This document shows, in pieces, positions 27,464 to 36,160 of a stretch of 64,000 nt of DNA. The notes beneath the pieces were generated by a model. It had not been told where the DNA came from. It saw only the letters and a program-made list of their open reading frames with translations, and made no database searches. The stretch is taken from NCBI RefSeq assembly GCF_023509015.1, contig NZ_CP094975.1, positions 4,333,501 to 4,397,500 of the forward strand, read 5' to 3'. The DNA is from Pseudomonas abieticivorans (GTDB taxonomy: Bacteria > Pseudomonadota > Gammaproteobacteria > Pseudomonadales > Pseudomonadaceae). The position numbers and the translations under genes are program-made. Each line of letters starts with the position of its first letter. Position 1 is the first letter of the stretch.

Positions 27464-28321
27464 TCACGGCAACTCGATGCGGCCGGTCTCGTTGGGTACG
27501 GTTGGCCAATCGCCCGCCGCCCAACGCGCTCTGGCCGCCTCGATCAACGCCAGGTCGCTGGCAACGAAATTCCAGTTCATCCGCCGTGGCCCGTCCAGTG
27601 GCGCGCCGCCGATCAGCACCAGGTGGCAGCCGGTTTCGGCGCACAGGGTAAACGTCTCGCCGCCGGGTAATACCGCCAGCGCTTGCACCGGCAACACTTC
27701 GCCTTCCAATTGCGCATCCCCCTCCAGCACATACACCGCCCGTTGCTCATGCTCCGGCGGGATCAGCAGCGTACTGCCTGCCTGCAGGTGCACCTCGGCA
27801 TACAGGGTGGGGGAGAGCACCGGTACCGGCGACTTCAGGCAAAAGCCTTCGCCGGCGATCATGCGGATACGAACGCCCAGGGTCTCGCTCACGGGCAGTG
27901 ATGCTTCTGGGTGGTGACTGTAGTGGCCTTCGCCCTGTTCGGCGCTCAACGGCGATGCCAGCCATACCTGCAGGCCATGCACGCTTGAGCCACTGTCCCA
28001 TAAGGGCCGGGGCGTGCGTTCGATGTGGGCAATCTGCTTGCCGGCCGTCATCCAACTGACCTCGCCCGGCCCCACCACCTGGTCGGAGCCCAGGCTGTCC
28101 TTGTGCAGCAACTGGCCGTCGAACAGGTAAGTCAAAGTCGACAGGCCGATGTGCGGATGCTGGCGGATATCGATGCCGCTGCCCGGTGCGTACCGGGTGG
28201 GCAGCATGTGGTCGAAAAACACGAATGGGCCCACGCTGCGGCAGCGCGCCGAGGGTAGGGGGCGCAGGATGGGTTGGCCCTCGACCGACTCGGCCTTGGG
28301 CCTGATGAGCAAGAGGTTCAT
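27464..28321 (-). CDS. Pirin family protein
   Basis: 285 aa bicupin. The N-terminal cupin holds the pirin metal site, His55 and His57 in QHPHIGLST and His99 and Glu101 in AGKQIAHIERT, so metal binding (usually Fe) is preserved. The pirin C-terminal cupin includes LLIPPEHEQRAVYVLEGDA. Bacterial pirins have been reported as quercetin dioxygenases, pyruvate dehydrogenase modulators or redox-linked factors; which applies here is unknown. The ATG overlaps the stop of the OsmC gene (28318-28321), so the pair is one transcript and probably linked to oxidative stress. Confidence 0.92.
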   Translation of the reverse strand: MNLLLIRPKAESVEGQPILRPLPSARCRSVGPFVFFDHMLPTRYAPGSGIDIRQHPHIGLSTLTYLFDGQLLHKDSLGSDQVVGPGEVSWMTAGKQIAHIERTPRPLWDSGSSVHGLQVWLASPLSAEQGEGHYSHHPEASLPVSETLGVRIRMIAGEGFCLKSPVPVLSPTLYAEVHLQAGSTLLIPPEHEQRAVYVLEGDAQLEGEVLPVQALAVLPGGETFTLCAETGCHLVLIGGAPLDGPRRMNWNFVASDLALIEAARARWAAGDWPTVPNETGRIELP

Positions 28322-28734
28322 TGGCTGAACGCGCCTTCGGCGAGTTGGGTGTCGATGCTGACCTCGGCGGTGGTCATCAGTTTGTGCACCGGGCAGCGGT
28401 CGGCCACACGATGCAGTTCGGCGCGCTGCTCGTCAGTGAGCACGCCCTTGAGGGTTAGCTTGACGTTGAGCAGGTATTTGCCCTTCTGCTCCTGGCTGGC
28501 ATCGTGCTTGACTTCGACGGTGACGCCGGTCAGCGGGATGCCCTTTTTCTGCGCGTACAGCTTCAGGGTCAGGGCCTTGCAGGCACCCAGGGCGGCATCG
28601 AAGTAGTCATGGGGGGAGGGCGCCGAATCGTCGCCGCCCAGGGAGGTCGGCAGGTCGGTGAACAGCTCGTGGTCGTCGATCTGCAGGCTGTGGCGAAAGC
28701 TGTCGGTGGCGAGGGTGTTGAGGGTAATGGTCAT
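28318..28734 (-). CDS. OsmC family peroxiredoxin-like protein
   Basis: 138 aa. The two redox cysteines of OsmC/Ohr proteins are visible: Cys52 in AALGACKALTL and Cys114 in VADRCPVHKLM. The fold pattern LTGVTVEVKHD and GKYLLNVKLTLKGVL matches OsmC rather than Ohr. It should reduce organic hydroperoxides in the cytoplasm. It is the first gene of a two-gene operon with the pirin gene, whose start overlaps its stop by four bases. Confidence 0.92.
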   Translation of the reverse strand: MTITLNTLATDSFRHSLQIDDHELFTDLPTSLGGDDSAPSPHDYFDAALGACKALTLKLYAQKKGIPLTGVTVEVKHDASQEQKGKYLLNVKLTLKGVLTDEQRAELHRVADRCPVHKLMTTAEVSIDTQLAEGAFSQ

Positions 28735-28787
28735 CGCGGCGCTCCTGATGGCTGATCAGGCAGCATAGCGGTTTTCAGGCAAACAAA

Positions 28788-28809
28788 AACGGCGCCCTGA
28801 GGCGCCGTT
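28788..28809 (-). terminator. Terminator of fabAB
   Basis: AACGGCGCC (28788-28796), loop CTGA, GGCGCCGTT (28801-28809). On the minus strand it is followed by TTTTGTTTG. It lies 30 bases after the fabB stop. A single REP-like copy, TTGGAGCGGATTGACCCGC (28814-28832), sits between the hairpin and the stop. Confidence 0.88.
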
Positions 28810-28839
28810 CTCGTTGGAGCGGATTGACCCGCTACAGCC

Positions 28840-30060
28840 TTACTTACCCTGCCAGCGCTTGAGTACCAGCGTGGCGTTGGTGCCGCCGAAACCGAAGCTG
28901 TTGCTCATCACGGTGTCGATCTTGGCGTTTTCCTGGGTATTGAGCAGGATTGGCATATCGGCAACGGCAGGGTCCAGCTCGTCGATGTTGGCGGAGCCGG
29001 CAATGAAGTTGCCTTCCATCATCAGCATGCAGTAGATCGCTTCGTGAACGCCGGCGGCGCCCAGGGAGTGACCCGACAGGCTCTTGGTGGAGCTGATGGC
29101 CGGAGCCTTCTCGCCGAACACTTCGCGCACACCTTTCATTTCCGCGACGTCGCCGACCGGAGTCGAGGTGCCGTGGGTGTTCAGGTAGTCGATCGGAGTG
29201 TCGACGGTGGACATGGCCATCTGCATGCAACGGATGGCGCCTTCGCCGCTTGGCGCGACCATGTCGTAGCCATCGGAGGTAGCGCCGTAGCCAACGATTT
29301 CGGCGTAGATCTTGGCGCCGCGGGCCAGAGCGTGTTCCAGCTCCTCGACCACCACCATGCCGCCACCGCCTGCGATGACGAAGCCATCACGGTCGTTGTC
29401 GTAGGCGCGGGAGGCCTTTTGCGGGGTGTCGTTACGCTTGCTGGACAAGGCGCCCATGGCGTCGAACAGGAACGACTGGCTCCAGTGCTCTTCTTCACCG
29501 CCACCGGCGAAGACGATGTCCTGCTTGCCCATCTGGATCTGTTCCATGGCGGTACCGATGCAGTGGGCACTGGTGGCGCAGGCAGAAGCGATGGAGTAGT
29601 TCAGGCCCTTGATCTTGTACGGGGTGGCCAGGCACGCCGACACGGTGCTGCTCATGGTGCGGGTGACGCGGTACGGGCCGACGCGCTTGACGCCCTTCTC
29701 GCGAAGGATGTCCAGTGCTTCCATCTGGTTCAGGGTCGACGCGCCGCCGGAGCCGGCGATCAGGCCGGTACGCGGGTTGGAGACCATCTCGTCGGTCAGG
29801 CCCGAGTCCTTGATCGCGTCGCCCATCGCCAGGTAGGCGTAGGCAGCAGCGTGGCCGACGAAGCGGAACACCTTGCGGTCGATCAGTTCTTCGAGGTTAA
29901 GGTCAATGGAGCCGGAAACCTGGCTGCGCAGACCCATTTCGGCATATTCCGGGTTGAAGCGGATGCCAGGGCGGTTTGCACGCAGGTTTGCGGAGACGGT
30001 CTCTTTGTCATTGCCCAAGCAGGAAACAATGCCCAGACCAGTGATAACGACGCGGCGCAT
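28840..30060 (-). CDS. fabB: 3-oxoacyl-[acyl-carrier-protein] synthase I
   Basis: 406 aa from [20 protein letters not shown]; the longer open frame upstream runs through fabA antisense and is not used. It elongates acyl-ACP, including the cis-unsaturated intermediate, by decarboxylative condensation with malonyl-ACP. The catalytic triad is Cys161 in [12 protein letters not shown], His in [11 protein letters not shown] and His in [14 protein letters not shown]. With FabA just upstream it makes the anaerobic unsaturated fatty acid pathway. It begins 11 bases after the fabA stop, in one operon. Confidence 0.98.
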   Translation of the reverse strand: MRRVVITGLGIVSCLGNDKETVSANLRANRPGIRFNPEYAEMGLRSQVSGSIDLNLEELIDRKVFRFVGHAAAYAYLAMGDAIKDSGLTDEMVSNPRTGLIAGSGGASTLNQMEALDILREKGVKRVGPYRVTRTMSSTVSACLATPYKIKGLNYSIASACATSAHCIGTAMEQIQMGKQDIVFAGGGEEEHWSQSFLFDAMGALSSKRNDTPQKASRAYDNDRDGFVIAGGGGMVVVEELEHALARGAKIYAEIVGYGATSDGYDMVAPSGEGAIRCMQMAMSTVDTPIDYLNTHGTSTPVGDVAEMKGVREVFGEKAPAISSTKSLSGHSLGAAGVHEAIYCMLMMEGNFIAGSANIDELDPAVADMPILLNTQENAKIDTVMSNSFGFGGTNATLVLKRWQGK

Positions 30061-30071
30061 GCGGATAACCC

Positions 30072-30587
30072 TTAGAAATTTTCGGTGGATGTGAAGACGC
30101 CGACCCGAAGGCCTTCGGCGGTGTAGATCTCTTTGCCGTCCACGCTGACCGAACCGTCGGCGATGGCCAGGTTCAGCTTGCCGCGCAGGACGCGCTTGAT
30201 GTGGATGTTGTAGGTGACCTTCTTGGCGGTCGGCAGGACCTGGCCGAAGAATTTCACTTCGCCCGAACCCAGGGCGCGGCCGCGGCCCGGCAGTTCTTGC
30301 CAGCCCAGGAAGAAGCCGACCAGTTGCCACATGGCGTCCAGGCCCAGGCACCCTGGCATTACCGGGTCGCCTTCGAAGTGGCAGGCAAAGAACCACAGGT
30401 CTGGATTGATATCCAGCTCGGCGACCAATTCACCTTTGCCGTACTTGCCGCCTTCGTTGCTGATATGGGTGATGCGATCCACCATCAGCATGTTACCGGC
30501 GGGCAGTTGCGCGTTACCTGGGCCGAACAGCTCGCCGCGGCTGCAGCTCAGTAGTTCTTCCCGAGTAAAGGCGTGTTGTTTGGTCAT
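30072..30587 (-). CDS. fabA: 3-hydroxydecanoyl-ACP dehydratase / isomerase
   Basis: 171 aa, exact FabA length. The active-site pair is His70 in [15 protein letters not shown] and Asp84 in LGLDAMWQL, as in E. coli. It dehydrates 3-hydroxydecanoyl-ACP and isomerises trans-2 to cis-3-decenoyl-ACP, the branch point to unsaturated fatty acids. GAGGAG precedes the ATG on the minus strand. It is first in fabA-fabB, and a candidate operator lies about 140 bases upstream. Confidence 0.98.
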   Translation of the reverse strand: MTKQHAFTREELLSCSRGELFGPGNAQLPAGNMLMVDRITHISNEGGKYGKGELVAELDINPDLWFFACHFEGDPVMPGCLGLDAMWQLVGFFLGWQELPGRGRALGSGEVKFFGQVLPTAKKVTYNIHIKRVLRGKLNLAIADGSVSVDGKEIYTAEGLRVGVFTSTENF

Positions 30588-30862
30588 GCGAGCTCCTCAA
30601 TAGTCCCCGTGTCACAGGGGGCAAGTCTTCCTGGCCGAGCCCGATCAAAATAGGCATTTGGGTCGGCAGCCTACACATAGACTATTGCGTTGTGGTGAAA
30701 GTCACAGCACAGGGGACACAGATGTACACTTGTGCACTGAAAATTTGTTCGAGGCCCTTCGATTGGCCTCGCGCAAGGTCTTAGACTGCCGCACTTTAGC
30801 ATTTATCGCCAGTCACTGTTGCCCATTGGCGTAGATTGGCCGGCAATCGCCCCGACTTTCTA
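30588..30862 (-). promoter_or_regulatory. fabA upstream region with a FabR/DesT-like palindrome
   Basis: 275 bases between the fabA start and the end of the hybrid kinase gene. It contains TGTACA-CT-TGTGCA (30723-30736), an inverted repeat with one mismatch. In related bacteria fabA and fabB are controlled by TetR-type FabR or DesT, which bind palindromes of broadly similar design. The assignment is an inference. No gene is seen in the gap. Confidence 0.35.
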
Positions 30863-32713
30863 TCACAGCCAACGTTGCAGTATTTGTTGCAGGTCCACGC
30901 GCTTGAACGGTTTGGCCAGGTAATCGTTCATCCCGGCGCTCAGGCAGGCTTCGCGATCGCCCAGCAAGGCGTTGGCGGTCAGGGCGATGATCGGCAGCGC
31001 GTGCAGTTCGGGCAACTGGCGAATCTTGCGGGTAGCCTCGTAGCCATCCAGGATCGGCAGCCGGCAGTCCATCAACACCGCATCGAAGGGCTGGGTGGCG
31101 GCTTCATGCACCGCCAGCGCGCCATCGCCGACCACCGTGACGCGAAAACCCAGGCTGCGCAGCATGGCGTCGATCACGGTCTGGTTGACCGGGTTGTCTT
31201 CCACCAGCAGCACGCGCTGGCCGTCGCTGTGTTCGCGGGCCGGGTCCACCGGGGTGTGGATCGCCATGGGCGCGCGTTGGCTGCGGGCCAAGGGCAGTTG
31301 CAGGGTAAAGCATGAGCCGTGGCCCTCTTCGCTGTGGGCGGTGAGGGTGCCCCCCATGCGCTCGGCCAGGGTACGGGCAATCGGCAGGCCCAGGCCTGTG
31401 CCCCCATAGCGGCGGGAGATCGACGTGTCGGCCTGCTGGAAGGCCACGAACATCATCTCCAGGCGTTCGGCGCCGATGCCGATGCCAGTGTCGCTGACGC
31501 TGCAACTGAACCAGATCAATTGATGGTCGAGCACCTGCCAGCTGGGCCGCACCTGGATGCTGCCGACCTCGGTGAACTTCAGGGCGTTGCCGATCAGGTT
31601 GACCAGGATCTGGCGGATGCGCGTGGGGTCGCCTTCCACCTGCAAGTGCTGGAAGTGCTCGGGCAGTTGCACCTCCAGCGCCAACCCGCGCTGCTCGGCG
31701 CTGTGGTGGAAGGCCTGGGTGCAGTTGCCGATCAGTTCGCCCAGGTTGAACGGAATATGTTCAAGCTCCAGTGCCGCGCGTTCGATGCGCGAAAAATCGA
31801 GGATGTCGTTGATCACCTTGAGCAGGTGTTCGGTGGATTCGGTGGCCAGGGCCGCGTACTCGATCTGCTCGTCGGTCATGGCGGTAGTTTCGAGCAATTG
31901 CAGCATGCCCAATACGCCGTTCATCGGGGTGCGCAGCTCGTGGCTCATCATCGCCAGGAAATCCGACTTGGCGCTGTTGGCCTGTTCGGCCTGCTCGCGG
32001 GTGCGGGTCAGTTGCTCGATGATTTGCCGTTGTTCCTGGCTGGCCTGGGCCAGGCCCTCGGCCAGGTTGTTGATGTGCCGTGCCAGGTCGCCCAACTCGG
32101 CATCGTCGACCTCTGGCAGCGCCCGCGTGAAATCACCGGCCTGGATCGCCTTGACCGCCTGGCCCATGTCGCTGATCGGTTGCGCCAGGCTTGCGGCCAG
32201 GCGCCGGGCCAGCAGGTAGATAGTGGCCAGGGCGAACAGCGCCAGCAGCGCCGCCTTGAACAGGATCTCCTGCTGGCGTTGGCTGAAGGCGTCATTGGAC
32301 ATGCCTACCAGCACCTGGCCCAGGTAGTCCTGCTGGTTGCCCGTGCCTTGCAGGCGGATGGGGGCCTGGAATATCTCGATCGGCTCGTGCGGGCGCGCCA
32401 GGCCCTCGGCCTGTTCGACGCGGTTGAGCACCCGGTCCTGGCTGTCCTGTACCTCCAGGTAGCGCACGTTGGGGATCGACAGGGTGCCGCGCATCAGGCT
32501 GTCGAGGATATTGGCATTGCCGGTCAGCACCCCGTATTCCGACGCGGGCGCCAGCTGGTTGGCGATCAACTGGCCGGTACGGTTCATTTCCTGACGCAGG
32601 TCCTGGAGCCGCATCACGGTGAAAAAACCGATCAGCAGCGCGGTCAGTACCAGGGCCGGGCCCAGGCACAGCAATTGGGTGCGGCCGTGGATGTCTGAGG
32701 TCAGGCGCTTCAT
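30863..32713 (-). CDS. Hybrid sensor histidine kinase / response regulator (PA1611-like)
   Basis: 616 aa. A membrane helix (about 13-33) and a second one (about 152-171) frame a periplasmic sensor domain of about 120 residues. A HAMP region follows (about 172-230). The HisKA box is FLAMMSHELRTPMNG with His258. HATPase motifs are DTGIGIG and GGTGLGLPIARTLAERMGG. The receiver domain begins RVLLVEDNPVNQ and carries Asp549 in LMDCRLPILDG. No Hpt domain is present, so phosphate must go to a separate Hpt protein. Position next to fabA matches P. aeruginosa PA1611, a kinase linked with RetS/GacS and HptB signalling; orthology is inferred from synteny. Confidence 0.88.
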   Translation of the reverse strand: MKRLTSDIHGRTQLLCLGPALVLTALLIGFFTVMRLQDLRQEMNRTGQLIANQLAPASEYGVLTGNANILDSLMRGTLSIPNVRYLEVQDSQDRVLNRVEQAEGLARPHEPIEIFQAPIRLQGTGNQQDYLGQVLVGMSNDAFSQRQQEILFKAALLALFALATIYLLARRLAASLAQPISDMGQAVKAIQAGDFTRALPEVDDAELGDLARHINNLAEGLAQASQEQRQIIEQLTRTREQAEQANSAKSDFLAMMSHELRTPMNGVLGMLQLLETTAMTDEQIEYAALATESTEHLLKVINDILDFSRIERAALELEHIPFNLGELIGNCTQAFHHSAEQRGLALEVQLPEHFQHLQVEGDPTRIRQILVNLIGNALKFTEVGSIQVRPSWQVLDHQLIWFSCSVSDTGIGIGAERLEMMFVAFQQADTSISRRYGGTGLGLPIARTLAERMGGTLTAHSEEGHGSCFTLQLPLARSQRAPMAIHTPVDPAREHSDGQRVLLVEDNPVNQTVIDAMLRSLGFRVTVVGDGALAVHEAATQPFDAVLMDCRLPILDGYEATRKIRQLPELHALPIIALTANALLGDREACLSAGMNDYLAKPFKRVDLQQILQRWL

Positions 32714-32877
32714 AGGGCGGTTGTCAGGTAGGCGAGGTACACGGGTGATGCCTTGAATACGAAAAATATCGGCGCATCTTAACCGAGCGTCGCGACATTT
32801 TCAGTCGCTGGACGGTCAACTGTGCAAGCCCGTGCGATCAATGGGCGCATGGGACTGGCCGCAGCGGTGTCGCTCCG

Positions 32878-32883
32878 TATAAT
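32878..32883 (+). promoter_or_regulatory. Candidate -10 box of gpsA
   Basis: A perfect TATAAT at 32878-32883, 40 bases before the gpsA ATG. No good -35 hexamer is seen 16-18 bases upstream (CTGGCC at 32855), so an activator may be required or the -35 is weak. Confidence 0.45.
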
Positions 32884-32923
32884 GCAGGCATCGCCACTTT
32901 TTTTGGTTTGGAACGGATTGGAT

Positions 32924-33949
32924 ATGACTCAACAGCAGCCGGTTGCAGTTCTGGGAGGCGGGAGTTTCGGCACCGCCGTGGCGAACCTGCTGGCGGAAAA
33001 CGGCCATCAGGTCAGGCAATGGATGCGCGACCCGGACCAGGCCGAGGCGATTCGCACCAACCGCGAGAACCCGCGCTACCTCAAGGGCATCAAGATCCTC
33101 GAAGCGGTGACCCCGGTCACCGACCTGCTGGCCACCTTGCAGGGCAGCGAGCTGATTTTCGTCGCCTTGCCTTCCAGTGCCCTGCGCAGCGTGTTGGCGC
33201 CCCATGCCCAGTTGCTGGCCGGCAAGATGCTGGTCAGCCTGACCAAGGGCATCGAGGCCCAGACGTTCAAGCTGATGAGCGAGATCCTCACCGACATCGC
33301 GCCCCAGTCGCGCATCGGCGTGCTTTCGGGGCCTAACCTGGCCCGCGAAATTGCCGAGCATGCGCTGACCGCGACCGTGGTCGCCAGCGAAGACGAAGCG
33401 CTGTGCCAGTGCGTGCAAAAGGCCCTGCACGGCCGGACCTTCCGCGTTTATGCCAGCGCCGACCGTTTTGGCGTGGAGCTGGGCGGGGCGTTGAAAAACG
33501 TCTACGCGATCATCGCCGGCATGGCCGTGGCGCTGGGCATGGGCGAAAACACCAAGAGCATGCTGATCACCCGCGCCTTGGCCGAGATGACGCGCTTTGC
33601 CGTGAGCCAGGGCGCCAATCCCATGACCTTCCTGGGCCTGGCCGGGGTGGGCGACCTGATTGTCACCTGTTCTTCGCCCAAAAGCCGCAACTATCAGGTG
33701 GGTTTCGCCCTGGGCGAAGGCCTGAGCCTGGAAGAGGCGGTCAGCCGCCTGGGCGAAGTGGCCGAGGGGGTTAACACACTCAAGGTGCTCAAGGTCAAGG
33801 CCCAGGAGCTGGGCGTGTACATGCCGTTGGTGGCCGGGTTGCACGCGATCCTGTTCGAGGGGCGTACCCTTAACCAGGTCATCGAACTGCTGATGCGCGG
33901 CGAGCCCAAGACCGATGTCGATTTCATTTCCATCAGTGGTTTCAATTGA
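32924..33949 (+). CDS. gpsA: Glycerol-3-phosphate dehydrogenase [NAD(P)+]
   Basis: 341 aa from the ATG at 32924. It reduces dihydroxyacetone phosphate to sn-glycerol-3-phosphate for phospholipid synthesis. The Rossmann motif is [44 protein letters not shown] and [11 protein letters not shown] are conserved. The catalytic Lys is in [17 protein letters not shown]. An open frame reaches 32822, but the TATAAT lies inside it, so the shorter start is preferred. It is 18 bases before the DUF4389 gene. Confidence 0.97.
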   Translation: MTQQQPVAVLGGGSFGTAVANLLAENGHQVRQWMRDPDQAEAIRTNRENPRYLKGIKILEAVTPVTDLLATLQGSELIFVALPSSALRSVLAPHAQLLAGKMLVSLTKGIEAQTFKLMSEILTDIAPQSRIGVLSGPNLAREIAEHALTATVVASEDEALCQCVQKALHGRTFRVYASADRFGVELGGALKNVYAIIAGMAVALGMGENTKSMLITRALAEMTRFAVSQGANPMTFLGLAGVGDLIVTCSSPKSRNYQVGFALGEGLSLEEAVSRLGEVAEGVNTLKVLKVKAQELGVYMPLVAGLHAILFEGRTLNQVIELLMRGEPKTDVDFISISGFN

Positions 33950-33967
33950 GTGGTAAAGGAGTGTCAC

Positions 33968-34315
33968 ATGAACCAATCGCCCCTTGAGCCGCGCCACGAA
34001 TCCATCGTGCTGCGCATTGTCTGGATGCTGGTGTACGTGCTGGTGTGGCAGGTCTCGCAATTCTTGCTCGGTGCCCTGGTGCTGGTGCAGTTGATCTACC
34101 GCCTGATCTACGGCGCGCCGAATGCCAGCCTGATGAACTTCGGCGACAGCCTCAGCCAGTTTTTGGCGCAGATCGGCCGCTTCGGCAGCTTCCACACCGA
34201 CCAGAAGCCCTGGCCGTTCGCCGACTGGCCGGCGCCCCGGCCATACGAAGGTGAAGCCCCGCACGCCGTGCCGGCAGCGCCACACCCCAGCCGCGACGAA
34301 GAGCCCAAGTTATGA
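33968..34315 (+). CDS. DUF4389 membrane protein
   Basis: 115 aa from the ATG at 33968, with AAAGGAG upstream. A single long hydrophobic stretch, VLRIVWMLVYVLVWQVSQFL, is followed by a second, LLGALVLVQLIYRLI, giving one or two membrane helices. The segment ANASLMNFGDSLSQFLAQIG is typical of DUF4389. The C-terminal part is Pro-rich and probably disordered. No function is known. The stop overlaps the sixA ATG by four bases, so the two are coupled. Confidence 0.82.
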   Translation: MNQSPLEPRHESIVLRIVWMLVYVLVWQVSQFLLGALVLVQLIYRLIYGAPNASLMNFGDSLSQFLAQIGRFGSFHTDQKPWPFADWPAPRPYEGEAPHAVPAAPHPSRDEEPKL

Positions 34316-34767
34316 AGCTATGGGTACTGCGCCATGGTGAGGCCCAGGGCCATGCTGCTCGGGACGATTTGCGCGAGCTGACCGCCCACGGCCGCGAACA
34401 GGTGTTGCGCAGTGCTGCGCAGTTGTTGGGGCAACCGCTGGACGCGATACTGGTCAGCCCCTATGTGCGTGCCCAGCAGACCGCAGCCCTGGTGCACGAT
34501 GTGCTGGGCTTCGAGCAGCCGCTGGTGACCGTGCCCTGGCTGACCCCAGAGAGCGACCCACAGGTCGTCATCGATCATTTGGGCGATCACGCCCAAGGCA
34601 ATGTGCTGTTGGTCAGCCATCAGCCGCTGGTGGGGGCCTTGATCGGCCTGTTGCAACATGGGCATTATCACGATCCCCAAGGCATGAGCACGGCCAGCCT
34701 GGCAGAGCTTGAGGGTGACTACCCCCTGGCGGGCCTGATGAGCCTGGCGAGTGTTCACCACGCCTGA
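34312..34767 (+). CDS. sixA: Phosphohistidine phosphatase SixA
   Basis: 151 aa, histidine-phosphatase superfamily. The catalytic motif is LRHGEAQGHA (Arg7, His8, Gly9, Glu10), and the second active-site His lies in LLVSHQPLVGALIG. The short length without extra domains matches SixA, which removes phosphate from histidine on phosphotransfer proteins (ArcB Hpt or NPr in E. coli). Here a PTS-Ntr protein or an Hpt protein would be the likely target, but this is inferred. It overlaps the DUF4389 gene by 4 bases. Confidence 0.9.
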   Translation: MKLWVLRHGEAQGHAARDDLRELTAHGREQVLRSAAQLLGQPLDAILVSPYVRAQQTAALVHDVLGFEQPLVTVPWLTPESDPQVVIDHLGDHAQGNVLLVSHQPLVGALIGLLQHGHYHDPQGMSTASLAELEGDYPLAGLMSLASVHHA

Positions 34768-34794
34768 GTGTTCGAATAAAAAAAGGACGACCTG

Positions 34795-35238
34795 ATGACG
34801 TTATGGCGCACCACCCCGGACCTTGAACAGATCAACGCCGCGCAGAAGAACACCATCGGCGAGCTGCTGGACATCCGCTTCGAAGCCTTCGACGACGAGT
34901 CGCTGACCGCCAGCATGGTGGTCGACCATCGCACTCACCAGCCCTTCGGCCTATTGCACGGCGGGGCCTCGGTGGTGCTGGCCGAGTCCGTCGGCTCCAC
35001 GGCCAGCTACCAGTGCCTGGACAAGAGCAAATTCTACTGCGTGGGCCTGGAGATCAACGCCAACCACCTGCGCGGCGTGCGCAGCGGCCGGGTGACGGCG
35101 GTGGCCAAGGCCATCCACATTGGCCGTACCACCCACGTCTGGGACATTCGCCTGAGCGACGACAGTGGCAAGACCAGTTGCGTGTCGCGCCTGACCATGG
35201 CCATCGTGCCGTTGGGCGAGCAGCCACCGAGCCGTTGA
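34795..35238 (+). CDS. Hotdog-fold acyl-CoA thioesterase (PA1618-like)
   Basis: 147 aa. AAAAAAAGGACG provides the ribosome site. The motif HQPFGLLHGGASVVLAESVGS carries Gln, HGG and Glu of the YbdB/YdiI/PaaI type-1 thioesterases. ANHLRGVRSGRVTAVA and TTHVWDIRLSDDSG agree with P. aeruginosa PA1618, which hydrolyses aromatic and medium acyl-CoA esters in vitro. Pseudomonads lack menaquinone, so a MenI role is unlikely. The physiological substrate is unknown. Confidence 0.92.
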   Translation: MTLWRTTPDLEQINAAQKNTIGELLDIRFEAFDDESLTASMVVDHRTHQPFGLLHGGASVVLAESVGSTASYQCLDKSKFYCVGLEINANHLRGVRSGRVTAVAKAIHIGRTTHVWDIRLSDDSGKTSCVSRLTMAIVPLGEQPPSR

Positions 35239-35356
35239 TTGTGTCGATAAGGCCAGTCCATGGCTGATATGCCTTGCTTGATGACCATTACAAAAGTTGT
35301 TCGCGTGCCCTGGGGTACGCAGAATTGATGCAGTATTTGTCATGGATCGAACGGGT

Positions 35357-36160
35357 ATGTCACAGCCGCTGTTTTTCGCTCACGCCAACGGGTTTCCGTC
35401 GGGCACCTACCGTAAATTGTTCGACGCGCTGGCGCCGGACTACCGGGTCATGCACCTGCCACAGCACGGCCATGACCCGCGCTTTCCGGTCACCGACAAC
35501 TGGCCCGAATTGATCGACGAACTGATCCATCACCTGGAGGCTGGCGAAGGCCCGGTGTGGGGCGTGGGGCATTCGTTGGGCGGGCTGTTGCACCTGTATG
35601 CGGCCCTGCGCCGGCCCGAGCTGTATCGCGGCGTGATCATGCTCGACTCGCCCGCCCTGACACCGTTCGACCAGTGGCTGATACGTGCGGCCAAGCGCTT
35701 TGGTTTCATCGACCGGTTGACCCCGGCCGGCCGCACCCTGGGCCGCCGCGAAGCGTTCGACGACCTGGCGGCGGCCCGCGCGTATTTTGCCGGCAAGTCA
35801 CTGTTTCGCAGCTTCGACCCGGACTGTTTCGATGCCTACCTGCAACACGGCCTGCACCCGGTCGACGATGGCCTGCGCCTGCGCTTCGATGCCGCCACCG
35901 AGATCGACATCTACCGCAGCGTGCCCCACGTAAGCCCGGCCAGTACCCGGCAATTGCGCGTGCCCCTGGCGCTGCTGCACGGTCAACGCAGCGCGGTGGT
36001 GCGCCGCCATCATGCCGTCGCCGTGCAGCGCCTGCCCCAGGGCGAGGCCCATCAAGTGGAAGGCGGGCACATGTTCCCGCTTGAGCAACCCCAGGCGACG
36101 GCCGAACGGATCAAGGCTATCGTTGCCCGCTGGCACCTACAGAGGACTCATTGCGCATGA
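35357..36160 (+). CDS. Alpha/beta hydrolase
   Basis: 267 aa from the ATG at 35357; an in-frame ATG at 35342 is also possible and neither has a strong ribosome site. The oxyanion region is FFAHANGFPSGTYRKLFDAL, the nucleophile Ser73 is in GVGHSLGGLLHLYA, and the His is 238 in EGGHMFPLEQP. This is the HAN-type loop found in a subgroup of esterases and haloperoxidase-like hydrolases. No substrate can be assigned. The stop overlaps the start of a second hydrolase gene by four bases. Confidence 0.88.
   Translation: MSQPLFFAHANGFPSGTYRKLFDALAPDYRVMHLPQHGHDPRFPVTDNWPELIDELIHHLEAGEGPVWGVGHSLGGLLHLYAALRRPELYRGVIMLDSPALTPFDQWLIRAAKRFGFIDRLTPAGRTLGRREAFDDLAAARAYFAGKSLFRSFDPDCFDAYLQHGLHPVDDGLRLRFDAATEIDIYRSVPHVSPASTRQLRVPLALLHGQRSAVVRRHHAVAVQRLPQGEAHQVEGGHMFPLEQPQATAERIKAIVARWHLQRTHCA

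Noticed and set aside
27464..28734. Pirin/OsmC pair and neighbouring hydrolase as a catabolic island
   Set aside because: The DLH-like protein is on the other strand and no ring-cleavage or transport genes are present. The arrangement is better explained as unrelated stress genes.
32822..32923. An N-terminal extension of gpsA
   Set aside because: The open frame upstream contains the TATAAT box, and the family N-terminus begins at the ATG at 32924.
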